NCBI RefSeq assembly: GCF_011397635.1
Contig: NC_064761.1
Location: forward strand, 25,275,643 to 25,339,642
DNA from: Epinephelus fuscoguttatus
Lineage: Eukaryota > Chordata > Actinopteri > Perciformes > Serranidae
Reading direction: 5' to 3'
Length of the DNA stretch: 64,000 nt
Below, in pieces: positions 1 to 11,364 of this stretch; the first letter of the stretch is position 1, and each line of letters starts with the position of its first letter. The position numbers and the translations under genes were made by a program. Below the pieces are notes generated by a model. The model was not told the DNA's origin and ran no database searches. It worked only from the letters and a program-made list of their open reading frames with translations.

Positions 1-360
1 GTGACTTTTAAATTTGTTTGTACAGTTGACTGCCTCATCTATGTCCATGGAAATATTTGGAGTAACTCCTCTAGATGTTAAATTAAATCGAGCCTAAGCG
101 GACATTGCAGCATACAGACATTGGATTAAGGATGTTGTGTATTATTTACAGTTGGAGAAAATCTGAATTTCTATCGGAAAATCAACTGCTTTTTGCCACC
201 TGGCATTTTCAACTTCTGTGGCAAATATGGAAGCTTCCTCTCTTTTGGATTCCCTTTGGCTGGTCTGGCTTTCTTTGTTTGTTCTTGTGTTGATGGGTGG
301 GTGGGGTTGTGTTTTTCATCCATCTTGGTTCTGTGTTTGTTTATTAGTATTCTGTATATC

Positions 361-380
361 TTTATTGAATTGCTAATAAA
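361..380. terminator. Back-to-back poly(A) signals on both strands
   Basis: A minus-strand AATAAA lies at 366-361 and a plus-strand AATAAA at 375-380. The minus signal could end a clcc1 3' UTR of about 1.27 kb. The plus signal could end a gene entering from the left edge. No coding exon of such a gene is recognisable in 1-360, so this is inference from signals only. Confidence 0.3.
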
Positions 381-810
381 ATACCTTGTTTAAAAAATAT
401 TTTTATTGAATTAAGTTGACTTGATATTGATGATTTTATGATGCACAACTTGATTTACCTGTTAGCTCTGTATGAGCAGTTTGCCCCGTCCAATAGAAAA
501 TGAAAGACAGTAACACTGCTGCTCAGCAAAAATGGCTTCAGCATCACTATTTCAAGCCCTCTATGTACAGTTAATAATCACAAAAATAGCTTATTGTAAA
601 AAAAAAAAAAAAACAGCATAAAAATATTTTTCATCCCCTTTAAATTACAAAATCCAAATCTGTATTTCAACATCAAAATTGAAACACATTATAAGTCCTG
701 CATTGCAGTAATTAAACAGTCCATTACCATCATTACAGTGATACTAGGAAAACCCAGTTTGTAGTTCCCTGATACCTGCCCATGAGTGAGACACACTGAA
801 ACACCAGATT

Positions 811-1365
811 AAAGGTATACTAGGCAGGATTTATAGATTACTGTTTGTAAACACAGCCTTCAAACTTTGCCCCTCCTCCTCCTCCACTCAGCAAGACGGA
901 GAGAGCAGTGGTGGTCAACCAGAAAGTGAATGAAGACAGGTAGAGGTATTAACAAGCAGTGAATCAGAAAAGCGCAATTACTGTAAACATGGCCGCACCT
1001 TCGCACAACCCTGCAGGAAGGTACGACATTGACAAATTTTGCGTGAATTCAGCTGAAGTGCAAGCTTCACCCTGTCCACTTAGCTTCTGTGAGTGTGTGT
1101 GGGGCAAAACCTCGCCCTCCTTTAAGTAGACACACAGACATGCATCTCAAATCACAGAGCAGAGGAGAGAGGCGGCTGGCCGCTACATTTTTATCCACGT
1201 GCTGCTATTGGCTGGGGGCTACACACCAATACCCAAAGGTGACGACCAAAAACGTCCTAAACACCACCACACACTGCTAAAGGGGCATGAGTGATGATTG
1301 AGAGGAATTAGTTTTGAATGAGTCGACATATTTTTTTTAGGAAAATCCTGCATTTCATACCTTTT
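811..1365. mobile_element. Non-autonomous DNA transposon (MITE) with terminal inverted repeats
   Basis: The left end reads AAAGGTATACTAGGCAGGAT (811-830). The right end, read on the minus strand from 1365, is AAAAGGTATGAAATGCAGGA. These form imperfect inverted repeats of about 24 bases around a 0.5 kb non-coding core. The rest of the 1-1629 flank (380-810 and 1366-1629) shows no gene. Confidence 0.6.
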
Positions 1366-1629
1366 CGTAAACAAAGCTGTTTCTAACACTGTTTCCTGCC
1401 TACCTAATACTGGTTTTAGTTGTGATGTCTAAGAGCAGATTCACAAACCTGCACTGCTGTGTGAAACATACAGTTGACCACACTGCAGTAAGATGAAGTT
1501 AGTTGGCAACACTGGGCTGGTTCCCTAATTCGGTTACCTTTTAAATGTTGTACATGCACATTTAAACATCCACAGTGAACAAAAACACTGATGACGTTAA
1601 TCTTCCAGCTCTGACTCTGCAGAAACTGC

Positions 1630-4370
1630 CTAATTTGCTGGCGTTGGAGATGTCTCCTGAACAGGAACTCCGACAGTTTCAACAGGCAGCAGTGAGTCAG
1701 AGGAGGTCCTGTCTTCTGCTGAGGCCTGCAGATCCTGCATCAGAAATATATATATTACACAAAAATTGTCACATGTTCAAATAAAATTGTCTTATAGCAG
1801 GAAATAGCACATTCATAAAACAAAGAATAACATATTTAGATTAAGAGGTCTGTCAACCAATACATGATTGACCACCATATTCTAGGTGAGTAAATAAAGT
1901 AATCATATTGATTTAGGAATCAAGCATATTAATTACCCGAATCTCTAAAATGTCTTAACTGACAAAGGGTTATGTTATTAGTGGCTACAACCGTTTAAAT
2001 CGCAGTAAAATTCATGAACTAAATTTGCTGTGGAATTTAACATGTTTATTGCAAAAATTATAAGATAGAAAGAAAAAAGCAAAATATTTCTGGTGTCAGA
2101 GAAGAACGATTTGGTAGAGAAAATTAATTTTAATCAAAAATTAATTTAATGATATTTTAGATGTCATCACGTTCACACACCAGTATGCCATGGCATCCCA
2201 GTTAAAAGTCACTGCACTTATAATTTGTGTTATCAAAGCTGGAGTGCAGAACATAAACATGATCGACACATGACAGACAGTATGCCCGCTGGTGAGCTGA
2301 CTTTATCTCGCCAAACCCCCCGGAGGGCTCTCTTCAATCAAGTCTTTATTTTTTTACTTTAATCCTTCCTCTGAATGCAAAGTTTTCACAACAAAAACTT
2401 TTTTTGGACGTTCCTTTTTCCACCATAGCTCCCGCCATATTCCTAGCTGCTGCTCCACGACATGTCTCCACCTCCTTCCATTGTACAAAAATTACACCAA
2501 AGGATGACACTGCCATCTTGTGTTTTTAGAGCCAGTGTTTGCACAGTAGCAATTGGGAAGTGGAGCTGCAGTATTGAGTTCCCATCCATACACCCACCTA
2601 ACATGCCAAAACCCACCTGTTCAACATTGACTTTTATCACAGCAACAATATGTGTTTGCCAATTCATGTATCTTGCTCTTTATGTTATTTTATGCTCTGT
2701 ACGGTGACCTTGGGTGTTTTGAAGGGTGCCTTTTTAAATAAAATGTATAATTATTACTATTATTATTATTAAAACAAAACAAGAAGCAGTGACGGCAAGA
2801 AAAATGAAACACTCTGATGTAACGTTCTGTCAGGTTGACATCTAAGCATCACTTCTGATGCGCCTGCACGAGAAACTCGCCACAAACACCAGACTCAAAC
2901 TCTGCTATACTATGAAACACAGACAGCTTTCCCCTGTCAGTGAGAGGCTTAATCAGCTTTGTGTGAACTTGTTTGGCGAGTGCTTGATTGTAACAGACAT
3001 TAATTTATATGTCCTGCACTCTAGCTTTAAAGGTGAGACAATCTTAAGAGGTATGGTGTGGTAGCATGCATATAAAGCTATAAAATCTACCCACAGGTTA
3101 CTGATTAAATACATTCACAAGCACAAGACAAGCAAAACAGCTACAAATACACAATAAAAAACAACACAAAAAGACGTTCTAGTTATTAAATACTTATTTA
3201 CCAATTTATGTCGCACGTGAATATTCACCATCCCATTAGAGCGTGTGCACAGCTGAAGCATTAAATATGACAAAGAGGGTATTTTAAAGGTTAAATCACA
3301 GTAAAATAGTATGTCTAAAGTTGGACATTAGTGGGATGAAATTTATTTGGTTTTCATGTATTTTAAAAAGAACTCACCTGGACTTCAGTTTGTGAAGGCC
3401 GCCCTTCTGCTGGCTGAGACCTTGGTGCTGCACTGTCTCTGCTGAGTTCACCTTTAAAAAGTTTTTTATTCACTTTCGGAGGTTTCGTCTTTGATGGAGA
3501 TACTTCTGACTCAGTGGGCTTAGTTTTTGTTTGGGTTGCGTTAGCAGGAACAGTTCTAGCAGTCGCTCCTTCTACCTCATCTTGTGTCTCCTGCTGGTTT
3601 TCTGAATCAGACTCAGCAGAGAGATTATGCTCCTCCTCATGCGGCGGCGCAGTATCCGTCTCGTTCTCACTGTAGTTAGGCTCGGCATTGTGTAGCGTCT
3701 CCACAACCACCTTGGCTGGCTCTTCCCTGGGTCTGTTGGGCCGCCTCCGATGAATCTGGTTCCTGTATAACCTGGCATCATCGGCTCGGTGCCTCGGGGC
3801 ATGCTGCGGTCCATCCCCTCCTGCTAAGTGGTCACCGTCCTCAATCTGCTGGAGATGAGGCTGCCGTTGCTCCAGCTGTGGAGGAGGTGGGTCCCTTCGA
3901 GGGCGGCGGAAAGGTGCAGCGATGCCATGCTGGAAGGCTGCCTGCACGCCTCCATACATGCATACCTGCAGAAGAGTTAAACAAATATACCAGTATAGAG
4001 ACACATTGTCTGATTTTATATATTTGCATGAGTGTCAGTGAAATTTATTGAGGCTCTTTACCACAATGGCGAGCACAATGGTGATGAGAACTGGGATCTG
4101 CAGGGTAACTGGAAGATCTTTGAGAAGGGCTCGAAGGAACTTGCTGATCCCCTCTCCGATGTGCTCCAGCGGCTCTGTGATGAAGGTTGTGATGGTAACT
4201 GCTAACGCCTAAACAGAGAAAGATATGTAACTTTGTATGTCATTTTCACACCAACATATATTCATTCATTCATTTTCTGTAACTGCTTATCCTGTTAGGG
4301 GTTGTGGGGGGCAAAACATTTAGGAACTGCTTTTTCATTGGACCCACAATTGGGAGGGGATTGGGAGCTA

Positions 4371-4426
<56 letters not shown>

Positions 4427-7400
4427 CTGTATGTTTTATTAGATTGAAAACTCAAGATTTTTGGTGTGTTAAAATACAGTGCTGGTTGTTGCAAGTTGTT
4501 TGTTGTTGTTTTTTTGCATTTCAGCTCACACATTTTGCCTATCTTGTGTCGCTCCATTTAAAATACAAACAAATTTAAATTCCAAGCTGTGATGCAACTA
4601 AACAGGAAAAATTGCAGAGGGAGGGAAACACTTTCACAAAGCACTGTACATGCCGTCATAGTGACATACCTTCGTTGGAGGCACCAACAACCAGGGATCG
4701 ACGTCATAGTATTTCTTACAAGGGTCATCTTGTAGAGTCCATGTGCTTCTCAACCACTCTACAAGTGAATAACCAAAGACAGTAGTTTAGAAAACAACAA
4801 AATAGAGACAGGAGAAAAAGATTTTGCACAAGTAATGTTTGACTGATGAGAATGGGGCACATTGTGGGTGAATGGACCCATATAGCAGCAGAAAGATTTG
4901 ACCACAACTCATTTTCATTGTTTCAAATTAGTCCATCAATGGTCCCAAGAGGGGATTTCAACGTGGTAATAGTATCCATGATGTACCTATATAATTAGTT
5001 AAACAAGAAGCACGGCATTGTCATCATAATATTTTTTCAGGTCAGCGCTGCGCAGTAAGAAATATGTGCCTCTAAATCTGATGACTGTGCTAAACAGAAA
5101 TATCAGCTATAATTCATATATTCATACTAACAATGTATCGCATGATAACGTGGTGACAATATGTAACATACCCTCATCGACCAATTTATTAGGTACACCT
5201 TGCTAGGACTGGGTTGGACTCCTTCTGCCTTCAGAACGGCCTTAATTCTTGGTGGCATAGATTCAACAAGTTGCTGGAAACATTCCTCAGATATTTTGGT
5301 CCATATTGACATGATAGCATCACACAGTTGCTGCAGATTTGTCGGCTGCACATCCATGATGAGAATCTCCCGTTCCACCACATCCCAAATGTGCTCTACT
5401 GGATTGAGATCTGGTGACTGTGGAGGCCTTTGGAGTACAGTGAACTCATTGTCATTGTTTAAGAAACCAGTTTGAGATGATTTGAGCTTTGTGACATGGT
5501 GCGTTATCCTGCTGGAAGTAGCCATCAGAAGATGGGTACACTGTGGTCATAAGAGGATGGACACAGTCAGCAACAATACTCAGGTAGGCTGTGGTGTTTA
5601 AACCATGCTCAGTTGGTACTAAGGGGCCCAAAGTGTGCCAAGAAAATATCCCCACACCATTACACCACCACCACCAGCCTGAACCGCTGATACAAGGCAG
5701 GATGGATCCATGCCTTCATGTTGTTTACACCAAATTCTGACCCTACCATCTGAATGTGGCAGCAGAAATCCAGACTCATCAGACCAGGCAACGTTTTTCC
5801 AATCTTCTATTGTCCAGTTTTGGTGAGCCTGTGTGAATTGTGGCCTCAGTTTCCTGTTGTTAGCTGACAGGAGTGGCACCTGGTGTGGTCTTCTGCTGCT
5901 GTACATGTTGTTGTGTCAGAGATGGTCTTCTGCAGACCTTGGTTGTAACAAGTGGTTATTTGAGTTACTGTTGCCTTTCTATCATCTTGAATCAGTCCAA
6001 CCATTTTCCTCTGACCTCTGGCATCAACAAGGCATTTTCACCCAGAGAACTGCTGCTCACCGGATATTTTCTCTTTATCAGCCCATCCTCTGTAAACCCT
6101 AGAGATGGTTGTGTGTGAAAGTTTCTGAAATACTCAGACTTTCTTCCCCATTCTGATGCTCGGTTTGAATTTCAGCAGGTTGTCTTGACTATGTCTACAT
6201 GCCTAAATGCATTGAGTTGCTGCCACGTGATTGGCTGATAAGCTATTGACATTAATAAGCAGTTTGACAGGTGTACCTACTAAAGTGGCGGGAGAGTGTA
6301 TATTCATACTTGTAATTGGCTCACCTTTCAAACTATCACTCCAGTCAATTTTCCTCACTCCAATGCATTTTTCATATTCGCTGTCGTTCATCTTTGCTAG
6401 TTTGCGTTGATGCTCAGCAAAGGCAATCTAAAAAAGCAAAATGTATTGATATTACAAACTTATTGGTCTAAAACAAGCACTGAATGTCAGGTAAACAAAA
6501 GCAAGGGAGCCAAAGGAGTTCTTGTTCACCTTGTACAGATAGATCCAGTTCCAGATAATACTGACGAAGAAGCTGACCCCAAACAGTCTGCCGAACTGTA
6601 CGAACCAGGACACCTTTGACCACAGCTGAGTGCATATGATGGCCACTAGGACCAGAATACCCAGCCCTAGCTGGAACACAAACAGAGACAACAGAGTTCT
6701 GACAATGAACTGCAAGTCTTAATTGTGTCTTTAGGTGACTGAGTATCGTAAAGACTCATTTCAGATTGATGAATGAGCTTACTTTTAATACTGTGTCCAG
6801 CTCCACGCCAAAGGTGTCTTCAAAACGCCACTTCCAGGCCTGGTAGTCATGTGGTCTGAGATCCACCAGTATCTTGTCCAGAGCTCCTGTTGTAAAGCTC
6901 TCTTCACCATTCAGAAGAGACTGAATCTCTGTCATGGCTTGTTTGGACAGCCGGATTTTGGCATCATATAAGACCTCCGTGGAGTCACTGGGCTAGGGAC
7001 CAAAGAGGATGGGTGTCTAATAATGGCAATGCTCTGTTTTCCACTGTATTGTGCACCTGGGTCGTAAGCCAGTAAGTATGCATTCACGATTAGCAAAGAT
7101 GCACCCAAAGCCACATGACACAGTATAATTCATGTGAAAACCCCACGTACCAAACCAACTCTTTCTACTTCCTTCTGTAGTCTGGTGAGAAATCGCTTGA
7201 ACAATGGGCTGCATGTAGACGGTTGTGAGATGAGAGTGATTTTCTTCTTCAGTTCTTCATTCTGAATGACAGCAAAGCACAAACATCCAGAATTATAGAA
7301 AGCAACTAGTTCAGGCAACATTTTCATCAGTTATTGACTACGGTGATATAATTTATATGTAGTCTGCTGCCTCTACTCTTAAACCTCTCCATGCACTTGA

Positions 7401-9967
7401 TCATTCCGCCCATAGGTTTACAACTGGGGATGGCTTTAGAACACATCATTATTTATTGTATGAGAAAGTTGGGTGGCAGTCAGCAGTGAGAAGAGAACTG
7501 AGCACTGCAGCCTGCTTGAGAGGTTGATAAGTGTTTGCCCCACCAGCTTGTATTATGGATACTGGACTTCTTAACTAACAAAAAGCAGAGCATTTCTGTA
7601 AACGGCTGTCTCTCAGACTTCTTAGTATTGTCCACTGGCTCACCATAAGGATGTTTCTTTCATCTTTATTTTATAGTATTTACACTAATGAATGCAGGAG
7701 CACCCAGGAGGGCAGCCACTTGGTCAACTTCTCAGACGATACCATATTGCTATCCTTTCTCTGTGGATCAGAATCAGACCACGGGAAGGCTCCTCTGGAT
7801 TTTATTTCTTGGTGCAATAATCATTTCCTGGACTTAAATGTATCTAAAACTTAGGAGCTGATTATTGATTTTAGACGTAACAGAGACACAGCCAAAGAAA
7901 GCATCACTCACAATTAACTCTTACACATCTAAAATTTGGTGTAAATAATGCAGATATTGTGAAGCGAGGGCAACAGAGAATTCACCTTCTCCGTAAACTT
8001 AATTCCTTTTCCATCAGTCCCCTCATTCTCTGCCATTTTTATCAGTCTTTCATTGAGGGCCTCCTGTGCTTTTTTTTCATTTATCTGCTGGTTTCACAAA
8101 CTCACACTGAAAAACAGAAACAGTCGAAATAGCATTTTTAAAATGTGCTTTAAGATCACAGGAGTGACCCAACTGGACTTGCACTTTGGATGCATTAAGG
8201 TTTTATTATTGTGAAGCATTTACTGAATGGCACAGGGAATCATGCTCTCCTAGCTCTCGTCTTGGCTTGATGTCTCCGTGGCTCAACGTTACTTCGGAGG
8301 GCATAAGAGGAAACGTTGATTCACTGGTAATACTAATGTCCAGCAAACTGTTCCTAACATAATGTTTGAAACGAAAGCATTAAATTAATGTAACAGAGGT
8401 GTGAAGCCATCAAAATGTTTATTTCTCAAAGGCCATGCTTCCACACATCTGTCTCTATCACCATTAATTCAGCCACCAGTTAATCTCGGACACCGGTCCC
8501 CTTTTTTTGAGAATGGGATTTTTATTCACAAATTAACTTATTGCAATTACAAATTTTTTTTGCCACATACAAAAATACTCTGACAATACAGCTATTGTGG
8601 CTTGTACCAGGAGCGATCAGGAGCAGGAGCACAGGGACCTTGTGGATGCCTTCAGAGACTGGTGCAGTAAGTGCTGTCTCCACCTGAACACAGCCAAAAC
8701 CAAGGTGATGGAGGACATTGAGGTGGTGCACACCTACAAATATCTGGGGGTCCTCTTGGATGATAAGCTGGGCTGGTCCTCTAATACTGACGCTCTCTAC
8801 AAGAGGGGGCAGACCAGCCTGTTCTTCCTGCGGACACTGAGGTCCTTTGATGCGTGTGTGGAGATGTTCTATCACACGATGGTGGCCATAGCATTCTTCT
8901 ACGCTGCAGTGTGCTGGGGAGGCAGCCTGATGGACGAAATCACGAAGCGTTTGGACAGGCTAGTTAAAAAATCTGGCTCAGTGCTCGGCAGGAGACTGGA
9001 CCCAGTAAGAACTGTGGTGGAGAGGGGCACACTGAACAAACTGAAAGCTATAATAGACAATAGCAGACACCCTCTCCACAGCCTCCTGGAGCGACAGAGG
9101 AGCAGCTGCAGCAGTCGGCTCATCTCACTGCGTTGCAGAACAGAGCGTTTCAGGAGATCCTTCATCCCCACGGCAATAAGACAGTTTAACACCTCCTGAA
9201 TCCAGTCACACATTTAAACACATCACATTAGCCACAGCTGGACTGGACCGTGAACTGGACAATTTTAATTTAATTCAATTTCTATTTATGCACTTATTTT
9301 AAGTTATTTAATTTCTATCTTAATACCACTGTGGTGTTGTTGATGATGGGAAGTGTGGTTGTTGTCTTCTGTCGTTTATGTGCTGCTGGACAGATGAATT
9401 TCCCTTCGGGGATGAATAAAGTTCTTCCTATTCTACTCTAAAGAAAATGACTGATTGCTTGATGTAAAAGGACTCCTGTTTGAATCCAGCAGTATTTGAA
9501 GATGTAAAGGATTGCCATTATCTGCAGAGAGCTGTGTCATGGTATACCTAGCTCATGTATGCTCTTGAGTTCCTGTAATTGGTTTCCTCAGAATAAATAC
9601 TAATACACTGTAACCACACACCTGTCTCTGTAGCTCCGCTACCTGAGTGCCACACGGTGTCACCTCCACCTGGTTGGAGTCCCGATTATACTCTCTCCTC
9701 TTGGTTGGCACATTGTCATAGTTTGCTGGCTGCAAGACACAGACACAGACACAGACACACACACACACACTCATATTAACAGTCACAACAAGAATATAAA
9801 CACAGCTTCAGAGCATTAAGAGCAATGCACCTCCCAACCTCTGCGGGCTTCCTCATTGACTTGGTGCTTGCATCGTAGTTGAGCATATCATAGGGGTCTA
9901 TCCAGTCATTCTCCACCTGTGCTGTGGCAGCCACACACAGGCTGCATACCAGGGCGATGAGGAGCAT
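1630..9967 (-). CDS. clcc1: Chloride channel CLIC-like protein 1, 10 coding exons, 573 aa
   Basis: Coding exons on the minus strand: 9967-9839, 9729-9622, 7261-7151, 6992-6783, 6670-6530, 6427-6325, 4758-4670, 4208-4062, 3965-3378, 1725-1630. All junctions are GT-AG and the sum is 1722 bases, with no frame break. The protein starts with a signal peptide (about residues 1-17), followed by the family hallmark [12 protein letters not shown] at 21-32. Residues 187-233 hold two hydrophobic segments ending NWIYLYK, and a third lies near 325-350. The motif [19 protein letters not shown] (about 279-297) matches vertebrate CLCC1. The last 220 residues are a charged, low-complexity tail, as in the family. 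CLCC1 is known as an ER-membrane protein linked to anion flux and calcium homeostasis. The short last exon was found by splice sites and frame, and ends at TAG 1632-1630; its residues are weakly conserved, so it is the least certain part. The start is the only ATG giving a signal peptide. Confidence 0.93.
1790..2690. other. Last intron of clcc1, left part: no gene seen
   Basis: This is AT-rich intron between the last two coding exons of clcc1. Short open frames on both strands at 2443-2707 overlap each other and resemble no known protein. No other feature could be supported here. Confidence 0.6.
2690..2775 (+). repeat. LINE 3' tail with AAT/ATT microsatellite
   Basis: The segment ends in AATAAAATGTATAATTATTA followed by TATTATT units. 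This resembles the 3' tails of L2/CR1-like LINEs in fishes. The body of the element is missing or unrecognisable. Confidence 0.4.
2836..3030 (+). repeat. Dispersed repeat copy 1 (paired with 58045-58250)
   Basis: Read on the plus strand, this segment aligns by eye over about 180 bases with the reverse complement of 58250-58045. Shared blocks include CTCGCCACA/GTCGCCACA, GAAACACAGA, GCTTAATCAGC and CACTCTAGCTTTAA/CACTCCAGCTTTAA. It lies in the last intron of clcc1. The family is not identified. Confidence 0.6.
4262..4312 (-). repeat. 3' end fragment of a tRNA-like SINE
   Basis: The segment has ATTC units followed by TTTTCTGTAACTGCTTATCC and GGGGTTGTGG. This is the reverse complement of the 3' end of the long SINE family seen whole at 45193-45586. 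It sits in clcc1 intron 7. Confidence 0.5.
4375..4425 (+). repeat. (TG)n microsatellite
   Basis: About 25 uninterrupted TG units lie in clcc1 intron 7. Apparent open frames here on either strand are artefacts of the dinucleotide repeat. Confidence 0.97.
5171..6298 (-). mobile_element. Degenerate Tc1/mariner-family transposon
   Basis: The element has imperfect terminal inverted repeats sharing TTAGGTACACC / TAGTAGGTACACC and is flanked by TA at 5169-5170 and 6299-6300, the Tc1/mariner target duplication. Minus-strand frames carry typical Tc1 transposase pieces: [33 protein letters not shown] and [11 protein letters not shown] near 5906-5619; [12 protein letters not shown] near 5550-5480; and [17 protein letters not shown] near 5420-5360. 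The DDE residues appear as the D of WSDES, the D of QQDNAP and the E of PVEHIWD. The pieces lie in at least three frames and the N-terminal DNA-binding part is eroded, so it is not autonomous. It is inserted in clcc1 intron 6. Confidence 0.92.
7328..7500 (+). mobile_element. LINE ORF2 fragment (3' part of reverse transcriptase ORF)
   Basis: The plus-strand translation from about 7332 reads [10 protein letters not shown], a stop, then SAASTLKPL and later [10 protein letters not shown] and LLYEKVGW. This pattern is typical of the C-terminal part of fish LINE polyproteins. It is short and interrupted, and lies in clcc1 intron 2. Confidence 0.6.
7640..8090 (+). mobile_element. LINE reverse transcriptase fragment, L2/CR1-like
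   Basis: The open stretch 7651-7854 encodes [10 protein letters not shown], then [11 protein letters not shown], where SDD corresponds to the ADD catalytic box of non-LTR reverse transcriptase, then [15 protein letters not shown]. After a stop the similarity continues through [10 protein letters not shown] and, further on, [20 protein letters not shown] near 7940-8000. It is degenerate, and the clade call is tentative. Confidence 0.72.
8595..9440 (+). mobile_element. LINE 3' end: C-terminal ORF2 plus 3' UTR
   Basis: A 200-codon open frame ending at 9199 encodes [20 protein letters not shown], then [29 protein letters not shown] and a C-terminal [25 protein letters not shown]. This is the conserved end of L2/CR1/Rex1-like LINE polyproteins. 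The 3' UTR ends with GGGGATGAATAAAGTTCTTC and an ATTCTA-type tail near 9430. It is 5' truncated, as is usual for LINEs, but its open frame is much better kept than the two fragments upstream, so it looks like a younger insertion. Confidence 0.82.
9735..9772 (+). repeat. (CA)n / (AGACAC)n microsatellite
   Basis: CAGACA units pass into a CA run immediately upstream of clcc1 exon 2, within about 5 bases of its acceptor as read on the minus strand. Confidence 0.85.
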
Positions 9968-10260
9968 CCTGGAGGAGAGAGGACCTACTTTCCCAACTAA
10001 CCGTCCGGCTAGTTAGTTAGCTAGCTAGCTGCAGTGAAGACTGCCCAGTGACATTCAAACGGGAAAGTGAAAGCAGGTACAGCTGGCTAGCTATAATTAA
10101 AGCTAATTTAACTTAATAGCGTTAGCTAAACAAGCTAATGCTAGCTGCTATGATAATTCAAAATCCAGCGACTCAAACTTGGCTTTGAAGACAAGCTGAG
10201 ACGTAAAGACAACAATAATACGCTGAGTATTGAATACTTTCCACTCTAAATGCACAAGAC
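9968..10260 (-). promoter_or_regulatory. clcc1 5' UTR and presumed promoter
   Basis: This is the stretch directly upstream of the clcc1 start codon. It contains many TTAGC/GCTAG repeats (10000-10160) and no obvious TATA box. The promoter role is inferred from position only. Confidence 0.35.
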
Positions 10261-10267
10261 ACACATT

Positions 10268-10760
10268 ACAAGCTTCTTCCGCTTCCTCGTCTTCTTCTTC
10301 TTTGACCTTAATGGCGGTAGGCAAACCAGCTTATAGTCGCATTACCACCACCTGCTGGACTGAAGTGTGGAGCACTAGATTGGCAGCGAACCAAAAAAAC
10401 AGTTACTCTTAAATAATTAAACATTATAATTACATATATTCCCTGATGTAATACTGCACTTTTCTGCAGTTAGTCCTGTTATTAATCGCCTGCTTTCTTC
10501 ATCATACCTGTTGCAGTCTATTAGTACTGTACACACTTGACTGTTTCCAGTTTGTTGCTGTGTAAACATAGTCCAGCAGTATATCCTATCCTCAGACAGG
10601 CGATGATCATCTCTTCCCTTGGGCTCCCACTTAGCGGTACTTGTAAGTTGACTACCTGTCGTTTCAATGATTGTTTAGCCAATATGTCTACTTTTTCATT
10701 TCCCTCCACCCCTACATTAGCAGGAACCCAAAGTAAGGAGATATCCAATCCCCTGAGGCA
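10268..10760 (-). mobile_element. Antisense LINE remnant with RNase H piece
   Basis: The minus-strand frame 10748-10521 contains LLWVPANVGVEGNEKVDILA, then KQSLKRQVVNLQVPLS. This is the RNase H signature WVPAHVGVxGNExxDxLAK of RNase-H-bearing non-LTR elements. Downstream on the same strand, near 10360-10300, is a likely 3' UTR ending in an AAG-rich tail (about 10290-10268). It fills most of the gap between ftsj3 and clcc1. Confidence 0.65.
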
Positions 10761-10964
10761 ATTATGGCACTGGGTTGGTTATCTTGAATTCAGTTTCAGT
10801 TCAGTTGAATTGAAATAAAGTGACCGTTACAACTTCTATAGTTCATAACTGAAGCCATTTGACTCACACAAAGAGCAATACGTGATCTAAATCTTCTGTC
10901 AAGAAACTATGGTTCTGACTTTTTTAACTCACAGAACACACTGAATAAATTATTGGACAAAACT

Positions 10965-10970
10965 TTTATT
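10965..10970 (-). terminator. Candidate ftsj3 poly(A) signal
   Basis: AATAAA on the minus strand, about 395 bases past the ftsj3 stop codon. No other good signal lies closer. Confidence 0.5.
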
Positions 10971-11364
10971 GCAAAATGTGTATATAATATTTACAATATT
11001 AATAGCAACATTTCTGGAGAACACATTGATTGTTATTGTGTTTTACTCGATGTACTGCCACTGGCAGTTCAGCTGTTCAGTGAAACCACTCAGATCAACA
11101 TCTTCACAAAGACGTGCACAGAACAGCAGCATTTAAATACCCACAGAACATATCTCAAGTATCCAGCGGATTAACTTCAGCACAAGTTGCTAAAAAGAGG
11201 GCATCCGTGTGAGTGACCAAAGTTCATTCTGGTGTCTGTACACACAAGACAGGAGGTCAAACTTTGGAGCTCACAAAGCTCCATAAATGCTCGCCTGTAA
11301 CTTCAAACCAGGCGATGTTTAATGGTGAGAAAGGCAGGACTGTGAGAGCGCTACAGGTTCACAT

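Noticed and set aside
2443-2707. Overlapping open frames on both strands
   Set aside because: They are antisense to each other, lie in the last clcc1 intron and have no recognisable domain.
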